A stretch of 64,000 nucleotides of DNA from CAYTLW01 sp964438735 (GCA_964438735.1 CAYTLW010000028.1:1-64000), one strand, 5' to 3'. Positions 9,601-17,663 are shown, counted from the first letter of the stretch. Numbers and translations are program-made. Notes: generated from the letters alone by a model not told the origin.

Positions 9601-12600
9601 TCAGCGACTACAAGAATCAGCGCATCCGCCGCCTGAGCACCAACGGCGAGGTCAGCACTTTGGCCGGCACCGGCAGCGCCAGCGATATCGACGGCCTGGT
9701 GCCCAAGGCCACCTTCTACTACCCGCTCAACCTCAGCCTGGATCCGGCCGGGGCGATCCTGGTCGCCGACAGCACCAACCACCGCATTCGCCGCGTGTGG
9801 GCCAGCAAGGGACACTGCCTGATCGGCGACAAGTGCTACGGGGCGGGCATTCGCAACCCGAAGAGCATGTGCCAGTACTGCCTGGCCAACAAGGCGGTGG
9901 ACAAGTGGACCGCCCTGCCTGTCGGAGTCGACTGCATCGACGGCAGCAAGTGCACCATCAAGGATGCCTGCGGCAAGGATGGCTCGTGCAAGGGCAGCGC
10001 GGTCGTCTGTGATGATGGCGACAAGTGCACGGAGGACAGCTGCAGCACGACCACCGGCAAGTGCGTCTTCAAGCCGAAGATCGGTTGTGGCGGCTACTGC
10101 GCCAAGGATGGCGACTGCGACGACGGCAACATGTGCACCAACGCCCTGTGCATCGGCGGCAAGTGCAGCATCAAGAACAACGGCAACGCCTGCAGCGCCG
10201 GCGACTCCTGCTCGCTGGGCGATAAATGCAGCGGCGGCAAGTGCGTCTCCGGCATGGCCGTCTGGGTCACCACCTTCGCCGGCTCCGGCTACAACGGCGC
10301 GCTCAACGGCCCCAAGGCGTTGGCTCAGTTCAAGGGACCGACGGGTATGGCCTTCAACAAGAAGGGCGAGCTCTTCATCGCCGACTTCTATGGCAACCGA
10401 ATCCGCAAGGTGGACAACGACGGCCAGGTGACGACCTTCGCCGGCAGCGGCTCCTACAACTTCGCAGACGGCGTCGGCACCAAGGCCCACTTCCGCTACC
10501 CGGCAGATGCGACGGTGGATGGCGCGGGCAACGTCTGGGTCACCGACAGCAACAGCCACATCATCCGCCGCATCTCGACGTTGGGTAAAGTCATCAAAAT
10601 CGCAGGCTATGTCAGCGGAAGTGGCACCAACGATGGCTACGGTGGATCGGCCCGCTTCTCGACGCCGTGGGGCATCGTCGCCGCACCCGATGGCAGCGTG
10701 TACGTGGCTGGACGGAGCTCCCATCGCATTCGTCGCGTCTCACCGACCGGTGCGGTCAACACGGTGGCCGGTTCTTCGCCGGGCTACGTCAACGGCGCCG
10801 GCAGCCAGGCGCGCTTCAATCAGCCCACCGGCATCGACATCGACCGCAAGGGCAACCTCTTTGTCGCCGACTATGAAAACCACGTCATCCGCAAGATCAC
10901 GCCGGCGGGCCTGGTCTCGACCGTAGCTGGTAACGGCAAGCCTGGCTTCAAGAATGCCACGGGCACGGCGGCGCAATTCTACCGACCCAACGGCCTGGTG
11001 CTCGGCCCCAAGGGCACGATCCTTGTCTCCGGCTACATCTATCGGCGCATTCGGCGGATCAGCGCTGGCGGTGCGGTGACGACCTTTGCTGGCAGCGGCG
11101 GCCAGGGTTCGGCTGACGGCCAGTGGAATTACGCCACCTTCGACCGCCCGATCGGGCTGGCCATCGACCCCCTGGGCGCGGTCTATGTGGCCGACCAGCC
11201 GGCGCGGCGAATCCGGCGCATCATCGACAGCAAGGATAACTGCTTCATCGACGGGCAGTGTTACGCCGCTGGCGTCTACAATCCGATCAGCGCCTGCCAG
11301 TTCTGCGACGCCGCCAAAGCCAAGAACAAGTGGCAGATCGTGCCCAAAAATACGCCCTGCTACGACGGCAAGGCGTGCACCAAGGTGGACACCTGCACCG
11401 ACAAGGGCCAGTGCCAGGGCACCCTGCTCGTCTGCGATGACAGCGACAAGTGCACCTCCGATGCCTGCAACGCGGCCACCGGCAAGTGCGTCTTCAAGCC
11501 GATCGTCGGCTGTGGTGGCAACTGCGGCAAGGACCTGGACTGCGACGACAAGAACTTCTGTACCACTGACAAGTGCGTCGCCAACAAGTGCGAGATCAAG
11601 TTCAACAGCAACCCCTGCACCAGCGGCGCGCCGTGTTCGTTGGGCGACCGCTGCAAGTCTGGCAAGTGCACCGCCATGGGTCTGGCCAAAGTGAGCACGG
11701 CGGCGGGTTCGGGCTACTCCGGCTACCTCAACGGCAACGTCTCGCTGGCCAAGTTCTACAACCCCAATGGCGTCGCCATCGCACCGGACGGCACCATCTA
11801 TGTGGCCGACACGCAGAATCATCGCATCCGGCGCATCAACAAGTCCGGCATCGTCAGCCTGCTGGCCGGTGGCTCCTATGGACACGCCGATGGCAAGGGC
11901 AGCTCGGCCCGTTTCCGCTACCCGCGTGGCGTGGCGGTGGACGGGCAGGGCATCATCTACGTGGGCGACACCTCCAATCATCGGGTCCGCAAGATCATGC
12001 CCGACGGTACGGTCAAGACCATGGCGGGTTCCCAATACGGGGGCTGGCAGGATGGCTGGACCAGCTCGGCCAGATTCAGTTCGCCCAACGGCGTGGCGGT
12101 CACCAAGGGTGGCATCGTCTTCGTCGCCGATGAGGGCAATCATCGCGTGCGGCGAATCGCCCAGAACGGCTACGTCACCACGCTGGCGGGCTCGGGCTCG
12201 GGCTACAAGAACGGCGCCGGCAGCCAGGCCCAGTTCCATTCCCCCGTGGGCATCACCGTCGATGCCTGGGGCAACCTCTACGTGGCCGACTACAACAATC
12301 AGCGCATTCGAAAGATCACCAAGAGTGGCCAGGTGACCAACTACGCCGGCAGCGGCACGGCGGGCATACTGGACGGGCCCGCGTCTGGGGCGCGTTTCTA
12401 TCGGCCCGCCGGGGTCGCAATCGACAGCGCCGGGCGAGTCTGGGTGGCCGATCGGCAGAATCATCGCATCCGCCGAATCGGCACCGACGGAACGGTCACC
12501 ACGGTCGCCGGCAACGGCTCCGGTAGCGACAAGGACGGGCTGGGCACCGCGACCAGCTTCTACTATCCACGCGGTGTAGCGGTGGCGAAGACCGGCGAGG

Positions 12601-12941
12601 TCTACGTCGCCGATGAGAGCAACCACCGCATCCGTAAGCTGGTGGACAGCAGCGGGAACTGCCTGATCAGCAAATTCTGTTGGGGCGCCGGGCTGCGCAA
12701 TCCGGCCAATGACTGCCAGTACTGCAACGCGGCCAAGGCCAGCAAGGCCTGGAGCACCAAAGTCGAGGCGTCGCTTTGCGAGGATGGGCAGTTGTGCACC
12801 CTGAAGGACCAGTGCGCCAAGGATGGCAAGTGCGCGGCCGGCAAGCAGCCCAACTGCGACGACGGCAACAAGTGCACCAAGGACGCCTGCAGCGCCAAGA
12901 CCGGGTTGTGCACCTCGACCAAGATCGCCGGCTGTAGTTAG
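6645..12941 (+). CDS. Giant cysteine/NHL lipoprotein, C-terminal piece: alternating cysteine modules and six-bladed propellers
   Basis: This is the third piece of the gene, back in the frame of the N-terminal piece; an open frame exists from 6540 but only sequence after about 6645 is genuine. It starts inside a blade (V-R-R-I-T-P-A-G). Cysteine modules at about 7000-7440, 8390-8850, 9820-10250, 11230-11690 and 12650-12941 separate propellers. The propellers starting near 7500, 8900, 10330 and 11755 each contain exactly six NHL blades. Each module contains a C-x-F/Y-C-x-A pair, two CTDC-type repeats and a G-C-G-G-x-C turn. The gene ends in a cysteine module (A-G-C-S). The module-plus-propeller unit recurs every 1,400-1,428 bases. 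I infer a rod-like, disulfide-stabilised surface protein; the ligand is unknown. Confidence 0.8.
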   Translation: MRRITPAGVVSTLAGGVAGYQDGVGAKAAFNLPSGVAVDLAGRIFVSDSGNHRLRGISISGQVTTIAGSVKGWADGTGAKARFNAPLGAVVDPFGTVWLADAGNHRVRTIRNNAGNCKVGQGCWSAGAINPANTCQVCEAAKSAKAWTVKGIGVPCSDGKLCTSKDICGKDGTCAGGKLDCDDGDKCSLDTCDEAGACVHKPLPGCGGFCKYSVDCDDNNACTEDLCLDGKCGFTFNSKPCKGGGGCTIGDKCVLGKCVKGADVGVTTVAGSGYNGYADGDALQAKFNWPADVTVDVLGNAYMTDRDNHRIRRIGVDGKVTTWAGSGAGWKDGLPNVAKFNGPRGMSAISGGVFYVADRSNNRIRRVSKTAYVTTTAGYYGGYKDGSGSSARFNNPVDVARGPGGILYVADSGNHRIRRIVGNTVSTLAGSTAGYKDGQGMEARFHSPTGVAVDAKGNVYVADQVNHRIRLVTDKGVTITVAGGAKGFKVEAGKLALFNGPSQIDIDSAGNIYISDRANHRLRKMLANGLVLSLTGGSKGFKDGLGATALLGTVDGIGVAPSGTVYLADGSNHRIRIVRDSKDSCAINGLCWSADTVNPANACQRCDAKVKDNGWATAPDGKICSDGQACTSSDVCAKGQCVGKKTSCDDGDKCTIDACEPGTGKCAHKAIIGCGGYCQGTGDCDDANLCTNDVCSNGKCKHTFNSVPCKAGNKCAAGSACALGKCLVGQATEVNTAAGSGYQGFLNTDAPLAKFYYPSGVDMDAAGNLYVADRNNHRIRKVSTAGQVTTLAGTGSAGHTDGDGKQARFYGPWDVDVGPKGNIFVAEYNNCRIRRVTQAGVVITWAGSQYCSWKDAWGTGARFAHPQGLVVDSVGQVYVADTNNSRIRRISTNRTVTTLAGGSSGFKDGTGNQARFNNPTAIDIGPKGNLYVSDRGNHRIRKITVAGTVTTIAGSGSASFLDGQALKARFHTPSGIAVNSAGVVFISDYKNQRIRRLSTNGEVSTLAGTGSASDIDGLVPKATFYYPLNLSLDPAGAILVADSTNHRIRRVWASKGHCLIGDKCYGAGIRNPKSMCQYCLANKAVDKWTALPVGVDCIDGSKCTIKDACGKDGSCKGSAVVCDDGDKCTEDSCSTTTGKCVFKPKIGCGGYCAKDGDCDDGNMCTNALCIGGKCSIKNNGNACSAGDSCSLGDKCSGGKCVSGMAVWVTTFAGSGYNGALNGPKALAQFKGPTGMAFNKKGELFIADFYGNRIRKVDNDGQVTTFAGSGSYNFADGVGTKAHFRYPADATVDGAGNVWVTDSNSHIIRRISTLGKVIKIAGYVSGSGTNDGYGGSARFSTPWGIVAAPDGSVYVAGRSSHRIRRVSPTGAVNTVAGSSPGYVNGAGSQARFNQPTGIDIDRKGNLFVADYENHVIRKITPAGLVSTVAGNGKPGFKNATGTAAQFYRPNGLVLGPKGTILVSGYIYRRIRRISAGGAVTTFAGSGGQGSADGQWNYATFDRPIGLAIDPLGAVYVADQPARRIRRIIDSKDNCFIDGQCYAAGVYNPISACQFCDAAKAKNKWQIVPKNTPCYDGKACTKVDTCTDKGQCQGTLLVCDDSDKCTSDACNAATGKCVFKPIVGCGGNCGKDLDCDDKNFCTTDKCVANKCEIKFNSNPCTSGAPCSLGDRCKSGKCTAMGLAKVSTAAGSGYSGYLNGNVSLAKFYNPNGVAIAPDGTIYVADTQNHRIRRINKSGIVSLLAGGSYGHADGKGSSARFRYPRGVAVDGQGIIYVGDTSNHRVRKIMPDGTVKTMAGSQYGGWQDGWTSSARFSSPNGVAVTKGGIVFVADEGNHRVRRIAQNGYVTTLAGSGSGYKNGAGSQAQFHSPVGITVDAWGNLYVADYNNQRIRKITKSGQVTNYAGSGTAGILDGPASGARFYRPAGVAIDSAGRVWVADRQNHRIRRIGTDGTVTTVAGNGSGSDKDGLGTATSFYYPRGVAVAKTGEVYVADESNHRIRKLVDSSGNCLISKFCWGAGLRNPANDCQYCNAAKASKAWSTKVEASLCEDGQLCTLKDQCAKDGKCAAGKQPNCDDGNKCTKDACSAKTGLCTSTKIAGCS

Positions 12942-12959
12942 GGGGCAAAACTGTTGCCT

Positions 12960-12983
12960 GGCTCCGGCGATTCGCTCGGAGCC
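12960..12983. terminator. GC hairpin between convergent genes
   Basis: GGCTCCG (12960-12966) pairs with CGGAGCC (12977-12983) between the stop at 12941 (plus) and the stop at 12994 (minus). Read on the minus strand the hairpin is followed about nine bases later by TTTT, a weak intrinsic terminator layout. Confidence 0.4.
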
Positions 12984-12993
12984 GGTGGGCGAC

Positions 12994-13653
12994 CTATGCC
13001 TTCTGCGCGCTCTCCCACGCCGCCATGGTCAGCCCGCCAGGTGCGAGGAACCAGAAGAATCGACCGGCACCGGGAATCTCCTGGATCGGCACCACGATGG
13101 TGCCGCCCGCCGCCGAGACCCGCTCCAGGCGCGCGTCCAGGTCGTCCACGATGAGGTAGGGAACCGTCTGGGGCGCAGGCTCTTCGTCCATCTTCGGTCG
13201 CAGTCCGCCCATGAGCGCGCCGGGCGCCCAGAAGCCGTCGTAGTCCTTCATCATCTCGGTGAAGCACCAATCGAATACGTCGGTCAGGAACGCCGCGGTG
13301 GCTTTGGTGTCGTTGCTGCTGATCTCCAGGTGTCCCGGGCCGCCCCAGATGCCGCCGCCGGCTGCCTTGAGGTCGAAGTAGCTGGTCTTGGGCGGATGCT
13401 CCATCAGGTCCATCATCTGCAGCATCATGGGGTTCTGCATGATTTCATCGACGTAGGCGCGGTGCGCGTCCGAGTTGGTCCAGTGCTGGACCATGGCGAA
13501 GGCCGTGTCGCTGTCCTGGTCGACGAGCAGTTCGGCCTTGTAGCAGTCGGGCTTGTTGATGGTGCCCTGGATGGCCTCGCTGAGGCCGCCGACGATGGTG
13601 TCGCGCTGGCCCGCCTTTGCGGTGAAGTGAACGATGGCAGTGATGAGACTCAT
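12994..13653 (-). CDS. ABM-domain / VOC (glyoxalase-like) fusion protein
   Basis: The protein has 219 residues; its ATG at 13653 is preceded by GAGGAAG. Residues 1-95 resemble an antibiotic-biosynthesis-monooxygenase (ABM) dimeric alpha-beta barrel (ITAIVHFTAKAGQ at the N-terminus and a typical VDEIMQNPM segment). Residues about 105-215 resemble a vicinal-oxygen-chelate domain: G-H-L-E-I at the first strand, a central F-W-A-P-G-A-L-M-G-G, and a closing GRFFWFLAPGG strand. There is no signal peptide, so it is cytoplasmic. Both families bind small substrates or act as oxygenases, but the substrate cannot be told. It converges on the giant lipoprotein gene and is transcribed away from the carbonic anhydrase gene. 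Confidence 0.75.
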   Translation of the reverse strand: MSLITAIVHFTAKAGQRDTIVGGLSEAIQGTINKPDCYKAELLVDQDSDTAFAMVQHWTNSDAHRAYVDEIMQNPMMLQMMDLMEHPPKTSYFDLKAAGGGIWGGPGHLEISSNDTKATAAFLTDVFDWCFTEMMKDYDGFWAPGALMGGLRPKMDEEPAPQTVPYLIVDDLDARLERVSAAGGTIVVPIQEIPGAGRFFWFLAPGGLTMAAWESAQKA

Positions 13654-13909
13654 GGTGCTTCCTCGTGTCTTTGCGGGCGGACGGGGACCGTAACTCCGGG
13701 CCTTGGCACGCTGCCAGAGTACGTGCGATATACCTTCGATGTCGCGCCGGATCTCGCCGCTCGCCCGGCGACTTCCGGACCCAAAAGTCGTCTATCAACG
13801 GCGTCTTCGAGCGGTCACAGCGGCGCCGTGAGTGTCCGCAGTGTACCGTGCGGGCCTTCGGGGGCCTCGGAGAAGGGCCCATTGTTCAACGCGCGGGCGC
13901 GGCGCCCGC

Positions 13910-14530
13910 ATGGAGCTTGACGTGAACACAGCATCCGAGATTCTTCAGCGCCTGTCGGAAGGCAACGCGCGTTTTGTCGCCGACAAGGTCGACGGCCAAC
14001 TGCAAGACAGCCAACGCAGGACGGCACTCGAGGGCGGTCAGTCGCCCTACGCCGCCATCATCAGCTGCGCCGACTCGCGCGTGGTGCCCGAGTTGGCTTT
14101 CGATGTCGGCCTCGGCGAGATCTTCGTCGCCCGAGTGGCGGGCAACGTGGCCAATACGTCTACAGTGGCCAGCCTCGAGTACGCCATCGCGCACCTGGAT
14201 ACCAGCGTCATCGTCGTGCTCGGACACGAGAGCTGCGGCGCCGTGACCGCAGCGGTGCAGGGTGCCGACGGCGGCCCCAATCTCGACCACCTCCTGGGCC
14301 ATATCGCGCCGGCATGTGAGGCGGCGGCGGGCAAGCCGCTGGCCGACGTGGTCAAGAAAAACGCGGCGCTCGCCGCGGAGCAGCTCGTCGAGCGCTCGGC
14401 GATCCTGCGCGAGGCTGTGCAGCAGGGGCGGCTGACCATCGTGTCGGCCTACTATGAGCTCGGTTCGGGGCGTGTCACCTTCGCCCCGCGGCCGGGTGTC
14501 GAGCAGACCGCAGGCACGACCCCCGCATGA
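13910..14530 (+). CDS. Beta-class carbonic anhydrase
   Basis: The protein interconverts CO2 and bicarbonate. With the ATG at 13910 it has 206 residues, close to the usual 200-230. A longer open frame from 13832 adds an Arg-rich segment unlike the family, and a GTG at 13922 is also possible. The zinc-site signatures are present: C53-A-D55-S-R57 and H106-x-x-C109, followed by G-A-V. There is no signal peptide, so it is cytoplasmic. Its last bases overlap the start of the SulP transporter gene (ATGA at 14527-14530), so the two are translationally coupled. The pair probably works in bicarbonate supply or pH balance; the enzyme class is certain and the coupling is inferred from the overlap. Confidence 0.9.
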   Translation: MELDVNTASEILQRLSEGNARFVADKVDGQLQDSQRRTALEGGQSPYAAIISCADSRVVPELAFDVGLGEIFVARVAGNVANTSTVASLEYAIAHLDTSVIVVLGHESCGAVTAAVQGADGGPNLDHLLGHIAPACEAAAGKPLADVVKKNAALAAEQLVERSAILREAVQQGRLTIVSAYYELGSGRVTFAPRPGVEQTAGTTPA

Positions 14531-16128
14531 AGCGCCTGACCGCAGATTTCCCACCTTCCCTGGTGGTCTTCCTGATCGCCTTGCCCTTGTCCATGGGCAT
14601 CGCCATCGCTTCTGGCGTGACTCCAGCGCTGGGCCTGGTGACGGCCATCATCGGTGGCATCGTGGTGGGTGTGCTCGGCGGCGCACCGTTGCAGATCAGC
14701 GGGCCGTCGGCGGGCCTGACCGTGTTGGTCGTGCAGATGCACCAGGAACACGGCATGAAGACCCTGGCGGTCATCGTCATCATCGCTGGTGTGGTCCAGC
14801 TGGGGGCTGGCCTGCTCAAGTTGGGGCGTCTCTTCCAGGCGGTCTCGCCGGCTGTGATCCGCGGCATGCTCGCGGGCATCGGCATCCTGATCGCGTCCAG
14901 CCAGTTCCACGTCATGATCGATGACAACATCCACAACAGCGGTCTGGCGAACATCCTCGCCATCCCCGAAGGCATCGTCAAAGCGCTGAGCAACATGGCT
15001 GACGAGACCCATGGCGAAGCGGCCTTCATCGGTGTGCTGACCCTGGTTGTGGTGCTCGGTTGGCAGAAATATCGACCCGATCGGCTGAAATCCATCCCCG
15101 GGCCGTTGATGGGGGTCGCTGTCGGCGCCATCTCTGCAGCCGTGCTGCAGGCGCCCGTGCGCTATGTCGCCGTGCCCGGCGACCTGTTGTCCCTGATCAC
15201 CCTACCGGATGCCAACAGCCTGGTCAGCGCGCAGGACGGTGCCGTCATCTTCGCCGGCGTTGCCCTGGCTTTCGTGGCCAGCGCCGAGACCCTGTTGTGT
15301 GCCTCCGCTGTGTCGCGAATGCACAACCACGGTCGAACCGACTACGACCGCGAATTGACCGCTCACGGCGTCGCCAACACGCTCTGTGGACTCGTCGGCA
15401 CCCTGCCGATTACCGGCGTGATATCGCGCTCTACCGCCAACGTCGAGTCGGGCGCGTCGACGCGTTGGTCGGCCGTGATGCACGCCACGTGGATCGCGCT
15501 GTTCGTGATCCTGCTGCCCGATGCCCTGGCGTTGGTGCCGACGTCGAGCCTGGCGGCGATCCTCATCTACATCGGATTCAAGCTCATCAACGTCAAGGCG
15601 GTCCGAGAGCTGGCCAGTTATGGCTGGCCGGTGGTGGCCATCTTCGTCTCCACCTGCGTCGGCATCGTCGCCATCGACCTGCTCAAGGGCATCATCATCG
15701 GACTGGTCCTGTCGGGGCTGAAGCTGATGTACCAGATGAGCCACGTGCACTTCGAACTGGAGCGCAATGGCGAGCGCGTCGAGCTGCACCTGCATGGCTC
15801 GGCGACCTTCCTGGGCCTGCCGAAATTGCAGGAGGTGCTGGATGACGTGGAGCCGGGCACCGAGTTGCACGTGCACTTCGACGAGCTGGAGTTCATCGAC
15901 CACGCCTGCCTCGACCTGCTCAACGGCTTCCGTTCGCGCCACGAAGAGAGTGGTGGCGAGCTGATCGTGGAGTGGGATGAGCTCATGGAGAAGCGTCAGA
16001 AGCGGAGCCGTCAGGCGGCAGCAGTGTCGGCTCTGGCGGCTGTGGAGGCGACTGGCGTAGAGGCGGCGGCCCGAGGCGCGGTCAGGTCGCGCGGTCAGGT
16101 CGCGCGGTCAGGTCGCGCGGTCAGGTAG
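14527..16128 (+). CDS. SulP-family anion transporter with STAS domain (candidate bicarbonate transporter)
   Basis: The protein has 533 residues and starts in the ATGA overlap with the carbonic anhydrase gene. The N-terminal two thirds holds about ten to twelve membrane segments with the SulP signature region (G-A-P-L-Q-I-S-G-P-S-A-G near residue 55). Residues about 405-485 form a cytoplasmic STAS domain with its usual strands (V-E-L-H-L-H-G and H-V-H-F-D-E-L-E-F-I-D-H). SulP proteins carry sulfate, bicarbonate or other anions; the carbonic anhydrase partner points to bicarbonate, by inference. The C-terminal tail is Ala/Arg-rich, and its last residues and stop codon are encoded by a 13-bp tandem repeat, so the protein end is set by repeat composition. 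Confidence 0.85.
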   Translation: MKRLTADFPPSLVVFLIALPLSMGIAIASGVTPALGLVTAIIGGIVVGVLGGAPLQISGPSAGLTVLVVQMHQEHGMKTLAVIVIIAGVVQLGAGLLKLGRLFQAVSPAVIRGMLAGIGILIASSQFHVMIDDNIHNSGLANILAIPEGIVKALSNMADETHGEAAFIGVLTLVVVLGWQKYRPDRLKSIPGPLMGVAVGAISAAVLQAPVRYVAVPGDLLSLITLPDANSLVSAQDGAVIFAGVALAFVASAETLLCASAVSRMHNHGRTDYDRELTAHGVANTLCGLVGTLPITGVISRSTANVESGASTRWSAVMHATWIALFVILLPDALALVPTSSLAAILIYIGFKLINVKAVRELASYGWPVVAIFVSTCVGIVAIDLLKGIIIGLVLSGLKLMYQMSHVHFELERNGERVELHLHGSATFLGLPKLQEVLDDVEPGTELHVHFDELEFIDHACLDLLNGFRSRHEESGGELIVEWDELMEKRQKRSRQAAAVSALAAVEATGVEAAARGAVRSRGQVARSGRAVR

Positions 16129-16360
16129 CGCGGTCAGGTAGCGCGGTCAGGTAGCGCGGTCAGGTNNNNNNNNNNNNNNNNNNNNNNNNNNNNNNNNNNN
16201 NNNNNNNNNNNNNNNNNNNNNNNNNNNNNNNNNNNNNNNNNNNNNNNNNNNNNNNNNNNNNNNNNGCGCGGTCAGGTAGCGCGGTCAGGTAGCGCGGTCA
16301 GGTAGCGCGGTCAGGTCGCGCGGTCAGGTCGCGCGGTCAGGTCGCGCGGTCAGGTCGCGC
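16080..16360. repeat. 13-bp tandem repeat array interrupted by an assembly gap
   Basis: The unit is GGTCAGGTNGCGC. Left of the gap are three units with C at the variable base, three with A, and one partial unit (16080-16165). Right of it are three A units and four C units (16270-16360). There are no spacers, so this is not a CRISPR. The true copy number is hidden by the gap. The stop codon of the SulP gene (16126-16128) is the TAG created by the first A-type unit. Confidence 0.9.
16166..16265. other. Assembly gap of 100 N inside the tandem repeat
   Basis: Exactly 100 N, the usual placeholder for a gap of unknown length. Both flanks are the same 13-bp repeat in phase-compatible A-type units, so the gap most likely contains more repeat and was left open because the array could not be assembled. 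Confidence 0.95.
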
Positions 16361-16436
16361 GAACGCCAAGTCGATTGCTAGAGATCAATGAGTTGCATGG
16401 CAGAGTTATGATATGTGAGGGTCTGACACCTCGCTA

Positions 16437-17663
16437 TCACAACCCGAACGCCTGGGTCAGGCTGATGCCCGGGATCGCCTTGTCGTATTGCTGCAGCAGG
16501 GCGATGAGCTGCGGCTGCACGTCGGCGGCGATTTTGTCGTCCACGGTCTTGCGCAGGCCTTCCATCTTGGTGCGTGGGAACGAGCCGTTCAGAGCGCTGG
16601 GGTCGCCGGCGAGGGCGGCGAACAGGCCAAAGAGGGCCACGGCGCCGTCGGCCATGCGCTCGACGATGAGGTCGTAGTCCAGGCTCAACTTGCCGCCGGG
16701 CAGGATGGTGATGCCGTTCAGATCCAGACCCTGCAGACTGGCGAAGATGCCCTCCGTCTTGCGGATGGAGATCGGGCTGCCGTGGGCGCGCAGGGAGACG
16801 CTCTTGACCGTCGGCTGGCGCGCGTCGCCCTTGAGCGAGGCGTTCAGGCCAAAACGGGCGCCCGCGGGGATCTCCATCTCGGCCTCGCCGCCGGCGATAG
16901 GCATCTTGATGGCGCTGTCGAGGTGGAAGCCCAGCTCGGCCGAGGGATCGACGAACTCGGCGGGACCGTCGGCCTCGCCGCCGGGTACGGCGCTGGACGG
17001 GTCGATGTCGAAGATGCCGCCCAGGGACTTGAAGGTCTCCAGCGCCTGCGGATCGCTGCCCGGGCTGTAGCCGGGTCGGCGCATGGCGGCGGGCAGCTTG
17101 GGCTTGAAGTACTTGTTGGCGACGTAAGCCACGGCCTTGCTGTACAGGCCGTCCGGGCCCAGGCCCTCGGCGGAGGCGGTGAAGGTGCCGCTGTGGAAGT
17201 TGTAGCGCAGGCTGTTGATGGTCGCGTCGGGCGCCCAGGGGATGGAAGCGTGCAGACCCGGATCGGCGCCGATGGAGAGCGAGCCATGCCCCACCGAAGC
17301 GCGCATGCGGGTGCCGGCGGCCATGGAGACGTCGACGCCGTTGAAGCTGCCGAGGCTGCGGCCGCGCACCGAGGTCGCGGAGATGCCGGCGTAGTCGATG
17401 CTGTCCTGGATCTCTTCGGGCGTGGAAGGCACACCTTCGGGCAGATTGGCCAGTGGATTGGTGGTATTGCCGCTGGTCGCCGTGTCGCCAGTGGTGTCGC
17501 CGGCTGCGGGTCCGTCGGGTCGCACGGCGGCGGCGCCCTCGGCGTAATTCATGCTGTGCAGGCTGTTGCGCAGGCCGCCTCGTCCTCGTGCCGGTACCGG
17601 TCCGGCCGGCTGCGCTGAGCGGCGGTCGGGTTGTGGCGCGGGTCTGGCAGCGGGAGTCGGCAT
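16437..17663 (-). CDS. Hypothetical protein with Pro/Arg/Ala-rich N-terminus
   Basis: The protein has 408 residues. The ATG at 17663 is chosen because AGGAGG lies seven bases upstream; the open frame extends 17 codons further without such a site. There is no signal peptide or membrane segment. Residues 1-35 are Pro/Ala/Arg-rich and are followed by L-x-S-M-N-Y-A-E-G-A-A-A-V (about residues 36-46). The remaining 350 residues are Gly/Ala/Asp-rich with many short amphipathic strands (S-L-S-I-G-A-D, G-I-F-A-S-L-Q-G-L-D-L-N-G-I-T-I-L-P), which suggests a beta-rich structure. I do not recognise the family. An intact start, good codon use and length make it a real gene. Confidence 0.6.
   Translation of the reverse strand: MPTPAARPAPQPDRRSAQPAGPVPARGRGGLRNSLHSMNYAEGAAAVRPDGPAAGDTTGDTATSGNTTNPLANLPEGVPSTPEEIQDSIDYAGISATSVRGRSLGSFNGVDVSMAAGTRMRASVGHGSLSIGADPGLHASIPWAPDATINSLRYNFHSGTFTASAEGLGPDGLYSKAVAYVANKYFKPKLPAAMRRPGYSPGSDPQALETFKSLGGIFDIDPSSAVPGGEADGPAEFVDPSAELGFHLDSAIKMPIAGGEAEMEIPAGARFGLNASLKGDARQPTVKSVSLRAHGSPISIRKTEGIFASLQGLDLNGITILPGGKLSLDYDLIVERMADGAVALFGLFAALAGDPSALNGSFPRTKMEGLRKTVDDKIAADVQPQLIALLQQYDKAIPGISLTQAFGL

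Noticed and set aside
6627..12626. Long open frames on the minus strand across the giant NHL gene (6627-10724 and 10740-12626)
   Set aside because: They mirror the codon pattern of the plus-strand repeats, have no ribosome-binding site, signal or domain, and disappear where the repeats end. High GC and repeated codons create such shadows.
13654..13909. Sigma-54-like TTGGCACGCTGCC in the region upstream of the carbonic anhydrase gene
   Set aside because: The -24 half fits but the -12 TTGC element is absent (CAGA at that position).
16080..16360. Possible CRISPR array
   Set aside because: Units are contiguous 13-mers without unique spacers, and no cas genes are present.
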